Source of the DNA: Bacillus salipaludis
GTDB lineage: Bacteria > Bacillota > Bacilli > Bacillales_B > DSM-18226
Length of the DNA: 64,000 nt
Assembly (NCBI RefSeq): GCF_004358205.1
Contig: NZ_SMYO01000008.1
Span: forward strand, 62,001 to 126,000
Direction of reading: 5' to 3'
The notes under the pieces were generated by a model. It was not told the DNA's origin and did no database searches. It worked only from the letters and a program-made list of their open reading frames with translations. Shown piece after piece: positions 1 through 8,641 of the stretch (positions are counted from its first letter, which is position 1; each line of letters starts with the position of its first letter). The position numbers were made by a program, and so were the translations under genes.

Positions 1-1316
1 AAGCTAATCCATGATGTTGCTGGAAGCTGAAATGCCAAGTATCCGCAGAATATGAAAGCCATGATTGGTACATATGGTACGAATGGAACGCGGAAACCCT
101 TTGAAGCTCCTTGATTATTTTTACGTAGATATAAAATCCCGATTGAAACGGTCATGAACGCTAATAATGTTCCGATGTTAACAAGCTCAGCTAATTTACC
201 CAGCGGCACTAATCCTGCAAATATGGATACAAGGAAGCAGGTAATCCATGAGTTCATCATTGGAGTTTGCGTTTTCTTATTAACCTTTGAGAAAACTTTT
301 GGTAATAACCCGTCACGACTGATTGCATAAAACAAACGGGTTTGTCCATAAATCATTACGAGTAGAACCGTTGTTATTCCGGCTATTGCACCAAGTGAAA
401 TGAGGCCAGCCGCCCAATCTTGATGGATAAAGTTAAGTGCGAATGCTACTGGGTTTTTTACATCAAGTTGTTGATATGGAACAATACCCGTTAAAATGGC
501 CGATACAGCAATGTATAAAACCGTACAAACAATTAACGAAGCGATAATTCCGATTGGTAAATTGCGCTGTGGGTTTTTTACTTCCTCTGCCGCTGTTGCA
601 ACAGCATCAAACCCTATATAAGCAAAGAAAACAGTTGCGGCACCAGTTGCAACGCCTGAGAAACCAAATGGCATAAACGGTGTCCAGTTAGATGGTTTAA
701 CATACCATACGCCGATAACGATAAATAGTACAACGACCGCAAGCTTTATAATAACCATGATCGCATTTAAACGAGCTGACTTTTTAACACCCTGCGTTAA
801 TAAGAAAGTAATAAAGAAAACAATAATAATAGCCGGGACATCGATAAATGTTCCGTTTGCCGGATCGTAGGCGCTTGTGATAGCTTTTGGAAAATGGATG
901 CCAAAACCGGAAAGAAGCCCTTGAAAATAACCTGACCAACCACTGGCAACTGCCGATGAGGCAAGTCCGTATTCAAGAATTAAATCCCACCCTAAAATCC
1001 AGGCAATGATTTCACCAAATGTCGCATAGCTATACGTATAGGCGCTTCCTGATACTGGGACTGTTGAAGCGAACTCCGCATAACAAAGTGCTGCGAACAC
1101 ACAAGCTAAACCAGATAATATAAAAGAGATGATGAGTGCTGGTCCTGCATGTTCTGCAGCAGCAACTCCAGTTAATACAAATATACCTGTTCCGATGATG
1201 GCTCCAATGCCCAGCATCGATAAATCAAAGGCACCTAATTCTTTTTTTAAGGTTATATCTTTTTGTCCAACCTCTTTGATTAAGGACTGGATTGATTTCT
1301 TTCTAAATAAATCCAT
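1..1316 (-). CDS. APC-family amino acid permease (3' end outside window)
   Basis: Cationic amino-acid-transporter-like member of the APC superfamily that would import an amino acid across the plasma membrane. Reading leftwards from an ATG at 1316, preceded by GAGGAGGTAAACACA, the frame stays open to the window edge (about 438 codons). It opens with a short cytoplasmic segment and then the first APC helix with the GIGAIIGTGIF motif, followed by alternating hydrophobic helices and the conserved FAYIGFDAVATAAEE stretch that contributes to substrate binding. It resembles B. subtilis YfnA-type permeases, but substrate cannot be read from sequence. The C-terminus is missing. Family call is firm; substrate unknown. 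Confidence 0.9.
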   Translation of the reverse strand, partial: MDLFRKKSIQSLIKEVGQKDITLKKELGAFDLSMLGIGAIIGTGIFVLTGVAAAEHAGPALIISFILSGLACVFAALCYAEFASTVPVSGSAYTYSYATFGEIIAWILGWDLILEYGLASSAVASGWSGYFQGLLSGFGIHFPKAITSAYDPANGTFIDVPAIIIVFFITFLLTQGVKKSARLNAIMVIIKLAVVVLFIVIGVWYVKPSNWTPFMPFGFSGVATGAATVFFAYIGFDAVATAAEEVKNPQRNLPIGIIASLIVCTVLYIAVSAILTGIVPYQQLDVKNPVAFALNFIHQDWAAGLISLGAIAGITTVLLVMIYGQTRLFYAISRDGLLPKVFSKVNKKTQTPMMNSWITCFLVSIFAGLVPLGKLAELVNIGTLLAFMTVSIGILYLRKNNQGASKGFRVPFVPYVPIMAFIFCGYLAFQLPATSWIS

Positions 1317-1569
1317 TGTGTTTACCTCCTCGACAAATGTCGAAATGTTCCGAATAAATACTTCGCAAAAATTTATATTGAAATAATATAATTTATTATC
1401 ACAAAAAGCAATATATTTTGAAAAATAAAACAACTTGTAGATAATACCAAAACAGAATTTCCCTTTTATAAGGGTTTTTAACAGGGAATGATTGCGTTTT
1501 CACTATATTTGCTTCTATCTTCATTATATTATTATAATAATTTCTATTACCGAAATAATTCTTTTTTAG

Positions 1570-1721
1570 GCTGTGTTAATGGACAATGCGAGACTCCTCG
1601 AAAATGCTATCGCATTTTCATCGTGCGTGGGCGGATTCGGGGATGTAATTCAATGTCATGCGGGAGAAGCGGGACAGGTGAGCATCCTGGTGCGGAAATC
1701 AACAACTAAGTTTAACAGAGC
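1570..1721. repeat. MITE-like interspersed repeat of Bacillaceae type
   Basis: A roughly 150-bp G/C-richer block in AT-rich intergenic DNA. It is bounded by imperfect terminal inverted repeats: GCTGTGTTAA at the left and TTTAACAGAGC at the right. Inside are GCGAGACTCCT, CGGGAGAAGCGGGACAGGTGAG and GCGGAAATCAACAAC segments, which I recall as recurring in intergenic repeats of many Bacillus-group genomes. An open frame across it (1488-1709) is not supported by a ribosome site. It fills most of the 449-bp gap between the permease and the kinase. Confidence 0.55.
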
Positions 1722-1727
1722 TTTTTT

Positions 1728-1762
1728 ATAAAAAAACTGACCTTTCATATGAAGGGCCAGTT
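1728..1762 (-). terminator. Rho-independent terminator after histidine kinase
   Basis: On the minus strand the sequence folds AACTGGCCCTTCAT/ATGAAAGGTCAGTT followed by a run of seven T, immediately past the kinase stop at 1766. Confidence 0.8.
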
Positions 1763-1765
1763 AGA

Positions 1766-3034
1766 CTATATAGTTACTTCTTCCTTTTTACCCGCAGGCA
1801 GTATCATTCTTACTTCGGTGCCAACTCCAGGTTGACTTTTGTAGGACACCTTCCCATTCATGGTTTCAATAATTCGTAATGAAACAGATGTACCAAGTCC
1901 AGTCCCCTTATCCTTTGTCGTATAAAATAAGGTTCCAATCCTTGAGAGCTGCTCATGTGTCATTCCCTTGCCGGTATCTGTTATCAAAATAATAGCATTT
2001 TGATGATCATGCTTGAACTGAATCCCAACCTTCCCTCCTTCTGGAGTAGCTTCAATTGCATTCTTTATCAAATTAACCAGTGCTTGCTTTAATTGATTCC
2101 GATCTGTAAACAGCGAGAAATCATTTTGGTTAAATTCACTTTTAAGCGTCACCCCTTGTTTTACCGCAAGCGGATCCAAAAGCATAACGACTTCTGAGAG
2201 AACATCTGCCAGTTGAAACTTCTCTAATTTTTCAAATTTAGGTTTCGCGAAATTTAGATAATCATTAATGATGGATTCAGCACGTCCTAATTCACTCAAA
2301 ACAAGGGAAAAGTATTCATAATTTTTACCCTGTTCCTCTTTTTGCATCAATTGTAAAAATCCCTTCACAACCGTCAATGGATTCCGCACCTCATGGGCAA
2401 TAGAGGCAGCAAGTTCCCCTAACGTATTTAGCTTTTCAGCCCGGATAATTTCCTCTCTCATCTTTTTTCGTTCGATCACATTTTCACTTAGCTTTGAAGT
2501 GATGATAATAGCAAGAGTATGTATAAATCCGATAAGAATAATATCTGGAATATTAAGAACTATTTTGAGTGGGGCCCCTTGAAAATAGTGGTAGGTATTA
2601 AATGAAACAAAGCAAAGCAGCAGGGGCCAACAGCCAATTACACTTGAAATAAGCACCCTTTTATTAGGAGATAATTTCCAAAACCGTTTCGCAGCTATAA
2701 ATGATAGTAAAGCAGTTAATAGCGTAATGGCGAGCCCAAAATAAATGGTGTTTCCTCCCATAATGATTCGAGTCACAACAAGGGTTCCTAAAACCATCCC
2801 TCCGGCTCTCGGTCCCGCGTAAAGAAAAGAGAGGACGAGAGGGACGTAACGGAGGTCCCAATGAAATCCATAGTTTGCATGTGTAAAGATCATACAGGTT
2901 AGGGCAACTAAACTTTGCAGCGTACCGCTAAGAATAGGAGAGTTCATTTTTCTATTTTTGTCTGAAAGAACGCTATAAATTAGGACAGGTGCAATTGTGA
3001 TTAACAAATTCAAAAGAAGTCTTTCCGCCAGCAT
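1766..3034 (-). CDS. Membrane sensor histidine kinase, KinB-like
   Basis: Two-component sensor kinase that autophosphorylates on His and passes phosphate to a response regulator. The N-terminal 180 residues contain about six hydrophobic helices resembling the 5TMR-LYT sensing module. A HisKA domain follows with the phospho-acceptor H214 in SIAHEVRNPLTVVKG. The HATPase domain has the N box (NLIKNAIEAT), G1 (DTGKGM) and G2 (GTGLGTSVS). The H-box wording is that of the B. subtilis sporulation kinases KinB-KinE, so a role feeding the Spo0 phosphorelay is a reasonable inference. No response regulator gene is adjacent, which is typical of orphan sporulation kinases. 422 residues, close to KinB length. 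Confidence 0.88.
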   Translation of the reverse strand: MLAERLLLNLLITIAPVLIYSVLSDKNRKMNSPILSGTLQSLVALTCMIFTHANYGFHWDLRYVPLVLSFLYAGPRAGGMVLGTLVVTRIIMGGNTIYFGLAITLLTALLSFIAAKRFWKLSPNKRVLISSVIGCWPLLLCFVSFNTYHYFQGAPLKIVLNIPDIILIGFIHTLAIIITSKLSENVIERKKMREEIIRAEKLNTLGELAASIAHEVRNPLTVVKGFLQLMQKEEQGKNYEYFSLVLSELGRAESIINDYLNFAKPKFEKLEKFQLADVLSEVVMLLDPLAVKQGVTLKSEFNQNDFSLFTDRNQLKQALVNLIKNAIEATPEGGKVGIQFKHDHQNAIILITDTGKGMTHEQLSRIGTLFYTTKDKGTGLGTSVSLRIIETMNGKVSYKSQPGVGTEVRMILPAGKKEEVTI

Positions 3035-3139
3035 CGCCGTATTCCCCCAAAAACCAACTATATTCTCAGTTATTCGACAAAAATTTCTCCATTCCTTTAA
3101 AACGAAGAAATTTTTTACATGAGGTATACTTTTTTGCGG

Positions 3140-3595
3140 TTAACGACTCTTGCCGGTAAAATTCCCATAGTAAATATAGCATTTTCGGTCTTCATCAATT
3201 TCTCTTGAATCTAAAGCAAATTCGAGAAACATCCCATCCGTTTGAATATAAATAAAATCCGAATGCAGGCTGGACAACACTTCTTCATGTCCCCATAATT
3301 CCTTGCTATCTAAAAGCTTTGTCCCTGATGGGTTAAGTTCTCTAATCTCAAAACCGATATAGGAATAGCTCTGCTCTGTTCCTTCGTTTACGTAATCTTC
3401 TTTTTTAACATAAAGAACCGCCATACCATCGGGATCCATGGCAGTGGCCGTTACGGCATATGTCCGGCCTTCTTTGACAAAAAAGTCACATGTCATTCTT
3501 GCTACAGTTTCCGTTATCGGTATGTCCTGGTAGCTCCATAATGCAGGATAGTTCAAATCCTGGTCGTCAAGGCGATATTCCAGCCGCATCCTCAT
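3140..3595 (-). CDS. Conserved hypothetical protein, 151 aa
   Basis: I do not recognise this protein. It is a soluble, acidic, beta-rich-looking polypeptide with no signal peptide or membrane segment, starting with ATG and a GAGGGATGAGG ribosome site. Its stop is about 100 bp upstream of the histidine kinase start on the same strand, so the two could share a transcript. Good codon usage and the ribosome site argue that it is real. Function unknown. Confidence 0.7.
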   Translation of the reverse strand: MRMRLEYRLDDQDLNYPALWSYQDIPITETVARMTCDFFVKEGRTYAVTATAMDPDGMAVLYVKKEDYVNEGTEQSYSYIGFEIRELNPSGTKLLDSKELWGHEEVLSSLHSDFIYIQTDGMFLEFALDSREIDEDRKCYIYYGNFTGKSR

Positions 3596-3681
3596 CCCTC
3601 TTTCTTTTTTGTTTCAATTTTACCATTGTTTTCCTCACCATTCCTTCTATAATAAAAATAGATTAAAAAAGGGGTGAGACA

Positions 3682-3993
3682 GTGAAAAAAACACAATGGT
3701 TAATAACGGGGGTTCTTACCTCTTTAGTGGCTGGAACGGTATCCGGTTGTTCACAGGACCTGCCACCTAAACCGGATGATAATCGTTGTGCCGATTGGGA
3801 TTGGGATGACAACCAAGGGGTTTGGCGCTGTGATGATACCCATTCAGGCTATTATCATCATTATTACCACGGGGGTAGTTTCTTTAAGAGCAAGTCGGCC
3901 CTACATAAATCATCTGCCTATAAATCTTATAAATCCTCCTCCAGTTTTAAAGGTGGGTTCGGAAGCGGGTCAAGGGGCGGATTTGGAGGGTAA
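3682..3993 (+). CDS. Small Gly/Ser/Lys-rich lipoprotein upstream of an ATP-grasp ligase
   Basis: 103-residue secreted lipoprotein. A basic start and hydrophobic core lead to a lipobox ending VSGC (Cys23), the predicted lipidation site. The mature part has a CADWDWDD...WRCDD segment with two Cys, a HHYYHGG stretch, then a low-complexity tail of K/S/Y and G/F/S residues. The gene is 2 bp from the ligase gene, whose ribosome site GGAGGG encodes the last glycines of this one, so they are surely co-transcribed. By position it corresponds to the YjfM-type (DUF1190) secreted partner seen beside YjfC in enterobacteria. The repetitive tail makes it a candidate substrate or ligand of the neighbouring enzyme; that is inference. 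Confidence 0.8.
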   Translation: MKKTQWLITGVLTSLVAGTVSGCSQDLPPKPDDNRCADWDWDDNQGVWRCDDTHSGYYHHYYHGGSFFKSKSALHKSSAYKSYKSSSSFKGGFGSGSRGGFGG

Positions 3994-3995
3994 GC

Positions 3996-5216
3996 ATGTC
4001 CATTTATAAAGAAAAACGAAAGCAATTTTATTCAAAATTTCCTTCCTTTTGGTCAGACCTGTATGGAGGAGAATATAGTCTCTACCATATTTTCGAAATC
4101 ACAGATCAAACCCACATGCTTCTTCGTGAAGCAACAGAACGGATGGGGAAGATCTTTTTCAAAACAGCTAAGCTTCTTCGTACTCTTACCGATGAACAGC
4201 TTCTCGAGCTTGGTTTCCCACATTCATGTTTGCCATTCATTCGAATGAAGACTCTTTATCCTGAATCAGTTATCGGAAGATTTGATTTTGCTTTAACCAA
4301 AAATGGATTCAAAATGCTTGAGTTCAATAGTGATACTCCGACGTTTATCGCTGAATGCTTTCAAATCAATGGAAAAGTTTGCTCGGAGTTTGGTTATCTT
4401 GATCCTAATCGCAGACAAGAAGAACTTCTTTCCTCCGGAATTACAAGGGCAGTGCTTGATGCAACAAATGGGAATCCATCAGCAAATGTGGTCTTTACCG
4501 CTCATGACGACCATATAGAGGATTGGAATACAACCCAATATTTAAGTGGACTCTGCCAAGTAAAGAATAAGATTTTGCCAATGTCAGAGCTTAGTATAAC
4601 GGAAGATGCCTTACTTGATTGTGACGGTATTCCAATTGATGTTCTGTACCGTCAAACCTATCCCCTTGAACACTTGGTGGAGGACCGTGATCCAAGAACG
4701 GGCGATTATGTCGGAATTGAATTATTGCAGCTTGCCAAAGATGGAAAAATTGCAATTTTAAACCCAGTTTCGGCTTTTCTGCTTCAGCCTAAATCTATTC
4801 AAAGCTTAATTTGGGGAATTGCCGAGAATAGAGCGTTTTATACCGAAGAAGAACAATACTGGGTTAAAGAATATATGCTGCCAACCTATTTAGAACCGGA
4901 CACTTTTATTGGAAAACAGGAGTTTGTCCAAAAACCATCGTTTGGGAGAGAAGGAGACACCGTGACGATTTGGGAGAAGAATTCTTCAGTTAAAGTACAA
5001 AATACTTTTCAAACCTTTGCGGAAGAATTGCCCATCTACCAAGCGTATGTACCACTTCCAACCGTTTCGCTTGAAACAGAAAAGGGCATGGAGGAACTTT
5101 CTTATGTGTTTGGGTCCTTCTTGATTGGCGGTAAACCGAGCAGCATCGGGATTCGCGCCGGCGGAAAAATCACTGGGAATGAATCGTATTTCTTACCTGT
5201 GGGAATTAAAGATTAG
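3996..5216 (+). CDS. Glutathionylspermidine synthase-like ATP-grasp ligase (YjfC family)
   Basis: Member of the glutathionylspermidine-synthase C-terminal family, enzymes that use ATP to form an amide between a carboxylate and an amine. 406 residues with no transmembrane segment. Visible family features are the N-terminal ligand-binding half with LEFNSDTPT (residues 108-116) and the ATP-grasp loop KPSFGREGDTV near residue 307. The separate amidase domain of bifunctional E. coli Gsp is absent. Bacillaceae do not make glutathionylspermidine, so the true substrate is unknown; related enzymes have been proposed to modify peptides or proteins. It lies in a tight three-gene cluster between a lipoprotein and a DUF350 membrane protein. 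Family certain, reaction unknown. Confidence 0.85.
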   Translation: MSIYKEKRKQFYSKFPSFWSDLYGGEYSLYHIFEITDQTHMLLREATERMGKIFFKTAKLLRTLTDEQLLELGFPHSCLPFIRMKTLYPESVIGRFDFALTKNGFKMLEFNSDTPTFIAECFQINGKVCSEFGYLDPNRRQEELLSSGITRAVLDATNGNPSANVVFTAHDDHIEDWNTTQYLSGLCQVKNKILPMSELSITEDALLDCDGIPIDVLYRQTYPLEHLVEDRDPRTGDYVGIELLQLAKDGKIAILNPVSAFLLQPKSIQSLIWGIAENRAFYTEEEQYWVKEYMLPTYLEPDTFIGKQEFVQKPSFGREGDTVTIWEKNSSVKVQNTFQTFAEELPIYQAYVPLPTVSLETEKGMEELSYVFGSFLIGGKPSSIGIRAGGKITGNESYFLPVGIKD

Positions 5217-5227
5217 GGGGATTGTTT

Positions 5228-5614
5228 ATGGTAAGTTTTTTAAGTTATTTAGCGGTTTCACTTGTTCTTTTGCTGGTGGGGCTATTTTTAATGGAAATCA
5301 CAACGAAGGTTAAGGAATTTTCCTTAATGGCAAAAGGAAATAAAGCAGCCAGTTATGTGCTCGGAGGAAGACTCTTAGGCCTTGCAATTGTTCTATATTC
5401 AACTGTTGCCAATTCTATTTCCCTTACGGATATGGCTTTGTGGGGTGCAGTTGGAATATTGGCACAGATTATTGTGTTTTATTTAGCGGAATGGCTCACG
5501 CCCCGTTTCAATGTTACGCAAAGTATTGAAGAAGATAATCAAGCAGTCGGACTTTTTCTGATGTTTTTATCGGTTTCAATTGGGCTTGTGATTGCTGGAT
5601 GTTTGACGTACTAG
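5228..5614 (+). CDS. DUF350 four-helix membrane protein (YjfL family)
   Basis: 128 residues with four hydrophobic helices and little else, as in the DUF350/YjfL family. ATG at 5228 is preferred over an in-frame TTG at 5222 because GGGGG at 5216-5220 gives a seven-base spacing only to the ATG. It begins 11 bp after the ATP-grasp gene. DUF350 proteins recur beside YjfC-type ligases in distant bacteria, indicating that the two act together at the membrane; the activity is unknown. Confidence 0.8.
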   Translation: MVSFLSYLAVSLVLLLVGLFLMEITTKVKEFSLMAKGNKAASYVLGGRLLGLAIVLYSTVANSISLTDMALWGAVGILAQIIVFYLAEWLTPRFNVTQSIEEDNQAVGLFLMFLSVSIGLVIAGCLTY

Positions 5615-5651
5615 TTTTGATTGACATTTTTAATGGACCTTTTTCAATTTT

Positions 5652-5874
5652 TGTCCTTCCAGCTACTTTGGAAGAACACTTTTACTGGCTTGCTTCTTTT
5701 TTTGTCCTTCCACCTGCTTTGGAAGGACATTTTTACTGGCTTGCTTCTTTTTTTGTCCTTCCACCTGCTTTGGAAGGACATTTTTACTGGGCTTGCTTCT
5801 ATTTTTGTCCTTCCACCTGCTTTGGAAGGACACTTTAACTAACCCGGTACATAAATTTGTCCTTCCACCTTCTC
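5652..5874. repeat. Hairpin repeat array A (51-52 bp units)
   Basis: TGTCCTTCC recurs at 5652, 5703, 5754, 5806 and 5858 (spacings 51, 51, 52, 52). In the first four units it is followed after nine bases by GGAAGGACA, its reverse complement, forming a 9-bp stem; unit 1 has one mismatch. The fifth is cut off at the K+ channel stop. Each hairpin is followed by T-rich sequence on the plus strand. The array fills the gap between two convergent genes. Open frames through it have no ribosome sites. Confidence 0.9.
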
Positions 5875-6903
5875 TTAAAGCTTTTGAAATGTTTTTCGAT
5901 CACAGATCACAAATAACCTGGCCTCTTTTGGAATCGGCTCGTTCCATTTTTTTAGAATGTTTAAATCCTTTCGATCAGCAATAAGCTGTGCCCCCGCTTC
6001 CTTAAGGGATTCGTAAGCCTCACCGTACGTTCTCCATTCCGGTTTAACGTCTACCTCCCAAAGATCACTGCCTTCATCCCCATCCTGGCGGCTCAACAAT
6101 TGCGTAAACAGATAACTTGCTCCCTTATTCTGAGCAGACTTCGCCATCAAATTAGAGACCGATTCATGCGATAAAATAAATTCATCGATTTTGACATGTT
6201 CAAAATTACCCACATGCTTTTCATTCAAAATCTCTGCAATCGTATAAATATTTTTTTCCGTGCCCTCATCATATCGTTCAATGGAAGAGGCAACAAGCAA
6301 GGTTTTCCCATCAGCCAAATCCGGATTCGTAACCCCATCCGGAGCAAATAACAAGACAGCTTTCGATTTTTCAATCTTCGCTTTTCTTAATGTCTCTTCA
6401 TCCGTAGGACTTCCTTGAATATAATGAAACCGTTCATGTTCATACGGTGTTTTCTCTAACTCATCAATCAGGACAATCTCCGTTTTGGGGCCGCCTAGAA
6501 AAAGTTCTTGGATGGTATTCTTACTTTTTGTTGTCCAGCCAATAATAACGAAATGATCCTCCCCTCTGAATGCCATTCTTCCTTCCTCCTTCATTTTTTT
6601 GATTTGGGATAAGCTATCGACAATCAGCCCAATCACCGTTCCAAATAAACCAATACCCGCCGTATAAACAATAACCATTGCCCAGATTCTCCCTAAGGTG
6701 GTAGACGGATAGACATCTCCATACCCGACAGTGGTCATCGTTGTTAAAATCCACCATACGGCATGCAAAGTATTTTCAAAGGTTTTAGGCTCAATAACCC
6801 TCATAACCTCAGCGTTGATAAAAATAAAAAGAATAGTAAAAATGAGGACAGTCCGGTATCGATACCGGGAAGCTGTTAGAAACAGCCTTCGAAAAAACAG
6901 CAT
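5875..6903 (-). CDS. Potassium channel with RCK (TrkA-N) domain, YugO-like
   Basis: Two-helix K+ channel subunit that should assemble as a tetramer in the plasma membrane. From the chosen start it has a first helix at about residues 17-35, a pore helix and the selectivity filter TVGYGD at 58-63, a second helix, and then a cytoplasmic TrkA-N/RCK domain (EDHFVIIGW onward) that binds nucleotide or ions and gates the pore. B. subtilis YugO, which mediates biofilm electrical signalling, has the same architecture and size. The ATG at 6903 has GGAGAGGG eight bases upstream; an upstream in-frame ATG at 6969 would add 22 residues and is less likely. It converges on array A. Confidence 0.88.
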   Translation of the reverse strand: MLFFRRLFLTASRYRYRTVLIFTILFIFINAEVMRVIEPKTFENTLHAVWWILTTMTTVGYGDVYPSTTLGRIWAMVIVYTAGIGLFGTVIGLIVDSLSQIKKMKEEGRMAFRGEDHFVIIGWTTKSKNTIQELFLGGPKTEIVLIDELEKTPYEHERFHYIQGSPTDEETLRKAKIEKSKAVLLFAPDGVTNPDLADGKTLLVASSIERYDEGTEKNIYTIAEILNEKHVGNFEHVKIDEFILSHESVSNLMAKSAQNKGASYLFTQLLSRQDGDEGSDLWEVDVKPEWRTYGEAYESLKEAGAQLIADRKDLNILKKWNEPIPKEARLFVICDRKTFQKL

Positions 6904-7175
6904 GTGTCCCTCTCCTTTTCCACCTAAAAAGAAGGCACTTCTACCTTCTTCTAGGATTTCTATAACCATCCACTTTCCTTATTTTTCTAAGGATATTATA
7001 TCATTGGAAAATCTGCACTGGTTTTTATTTTTAAAAAGTATCTCTCCTAAGTCGCTTTAGAGGAAAACTTTTGGGTATATACAAAATATAGTTCCTAAAA
7101 GCTTATTCCTTTAAATGAAAAGCCTCATACAGGGAATGCTATCAGCGAAATATGATGTCAGAAAGGGGAGTTAAT

Positions 7176-8576
7176 ATGCACAATGATCAGGTGATAAAGC
7201 AGACGGTCGCCCATAAAAAGTTAGAAAATCAGGAAAAGGGAAAATCCTCTGAACTCGCTTGGTGGCAGCTTTCTCTTCTTGGAATTGGTTCGGTCATCGG
7301 AGCTGGCTTTTTTCTTGGAACGGGTCTATCCATTAAAACAGCCGGTCCTTCCATTTTATTTAATTACTTAATTGCCGGGTTTACGGCCTTTTTTGTTTTT
7401 AGCGCGCTTGCAGAAATGACCGTCAGGGACCCTCAGCCCGGCTCGTTTCGAACCTACGCGAAAAATGCCTTCGGGAACTCAATGGGGTTTATTTCGGGAT
7501 GGATGTATTGGCTATCTGGTGTGTTTATTATGTCAAGCGAGGCAGTCGCGCTTGGAACCTTCACCCGTTTTTGGTTTCCCCACATAGCCTTGTGGATTTT
7601 TACCGTTGCCTATGTTGTCATTGCCTTTGGAATCAATTTATTAGGGGTTAAAAACTTTGGAAAAATTGAATCGACGTTTGCGATGATTAAATTATCTACG
7701 CTCGTAATTTTCATTCTTTTTGGTGCCTTTCTGTTATTTCATTTCATATCCCCGCCAACAACTCCATTAAGGGGATTTACTGACTTTCATCATATGCTGC
7801 CAACAGGAATGAAAGGAATGTGGTCTGCTTTAATCTTTGTGTTTTTTTCCTTTGGCGGAATAGAGATCATGGGAATTGCATCAAATGAATTGAAAAATCG
7901 CAAAGAAGTGCCAAAGGCCGGCAGCAGCATGCTGATCGCCCTTGTATCTGTATATATTTTATCGATTTTCTTTGTCCTTTATATAGTTTCGTGGACGAAA
8001 ATCAATGAATCCAAAAGCCCTTTTGTTACTTCCTTATCCGTTTTCCATATTCCTTTTATTGATACCATTCTTAATTTCATTATTATTAGTGCTGCATTTT
8101 CAACCATGATTGGTGCACTTTTTTCCGTGACCAATATCTTGATCTCTCTTGCTCAAGATGGCGATGCACCGAAAGGATTGGCAAAGAAAAACGGGCGAGG
8201 TACTCCGGTGAAAGCATTGTTTTTAACTGGTATTGCTTTAGCCGCCTCCCTTGGTCTATCGTTTATTTTACCGGGAAAAATATACGAGTACATTACAACG
8301 GCGGCAGGTGTGATGCTGATTTTAAACTGGACGATTATTCTTTCGTCCCAAATTAAATTGCGGAAAAGCGATACCTCAAAAACATTTAAAATGTTTGGAT
8401 ATCCATTTACCTCCTATTTAGGAATTGCCTTAATCATTATAGCAGTCTCAGGTGGTCTTCTTCATGCCACACAAAGGATGGGGGTCTTTATTAGCCTGGG
8501 TCTAATTGGGGTGATTGTGTTCAGTTATTGGGTCACACTTAAGACAGGACTCCTATCTCATAGTAAGGCTGAATAA
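7176..8576 (+). CDS. Amino acid permease, APC family (YbxG-like)
   Basis: 466-residue amino acid/proton symporter of the amino-acid-transporter branch of the APC superfamily. It has the first-helix motif SVIGAGFFLGTG, about twelve hydrophobic helices, and the FFSFGGIEIMGIASNE segment characteristic of this branch. Closest in type to B. subtilis YbxG/YbgF-like permeases, some of which carry threonine or serine; substrate is inferred only. The third ATG (7176) is chosen because AAAGGGGAG precedes it by six bases, whereas the ATGs at 7152 and 7155 have no ribosome site. It stands alone, and its 3' side faces a gap with an orphan promoter. Confidence 0.88.
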   Translation: MHNDQVIKQTVAHKKLENQEKGKSSELAWWQLSLLGIGSVIGAGFFLGTGLSIKTAGPSILFNYLIAGFTAFFVFSALAEMTVRDPQPGSFRTYAKNAFGNSMGFISGWMYWLSGVFIMSSEAVALGTFTRFWFPHIALWIFTVAYVVIAFGINLLGVKNFGKIESTFAMIKLSTLVIFILFGAFLLFHFISPPTTPLRGFTDFHHMLPTGMKGMWSALIFVFFSFGGIEIMGIASNELKNRKEVPKAGSSMLIALVSVYILSIFFVLYIVSWTKINESKSPFVTSLSVFHIPFIDTILNFIIISAAFSTMIGALFSVTNILISLAQDGDAPKGLAKKNGRGTPVKALFLTGIALAASLGLSFILPGKIYEYITTAAGVMLILNWTIILSSQIKLRKSDTSKTFKMFGYPFTSYLGIALIIIAVSGGLLHATQRMGVFISLGLIGVIVFSYWVTLKTGLLSHSKAE

Positions 8577-8606
8577 TGGTTCCAGCAGCCTTTTTCAAAT
8601 TTATAT

Positions 8607-8635
8607 TTGACAAAAACAACATTCACCTGTAAAAT
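8607..8635 (+). promoter_or_regulatory. Orphan sigma-A promoter in a convergent intergenic gap
   Basis: TTGACA (8607-8612), a 17-base spacer and TAAAAT (8630-8635). This nearly ideal sigma-A promoter points rightward, yet no plus-strand gene follows before the hairpin at 8939-8968 and the oppositely oriented thrE-type genes. Confidence 0.65.
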
Positions 8636-8641
8636 AATGTC

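Noticed and set aside
1488..1709. 73-codon frame upstream of the histidine kinase terminator
   Set aside because: It coincides with the MITE-like repeat, has no ribosome site and no coding character.
5599..5984. Open frames across array A reading repeated FVLPPALEGHFYW-type peptides
   Set aside because: Same repeat artefact; no ribosome sites, and they run into the convergent K+ channel gene.
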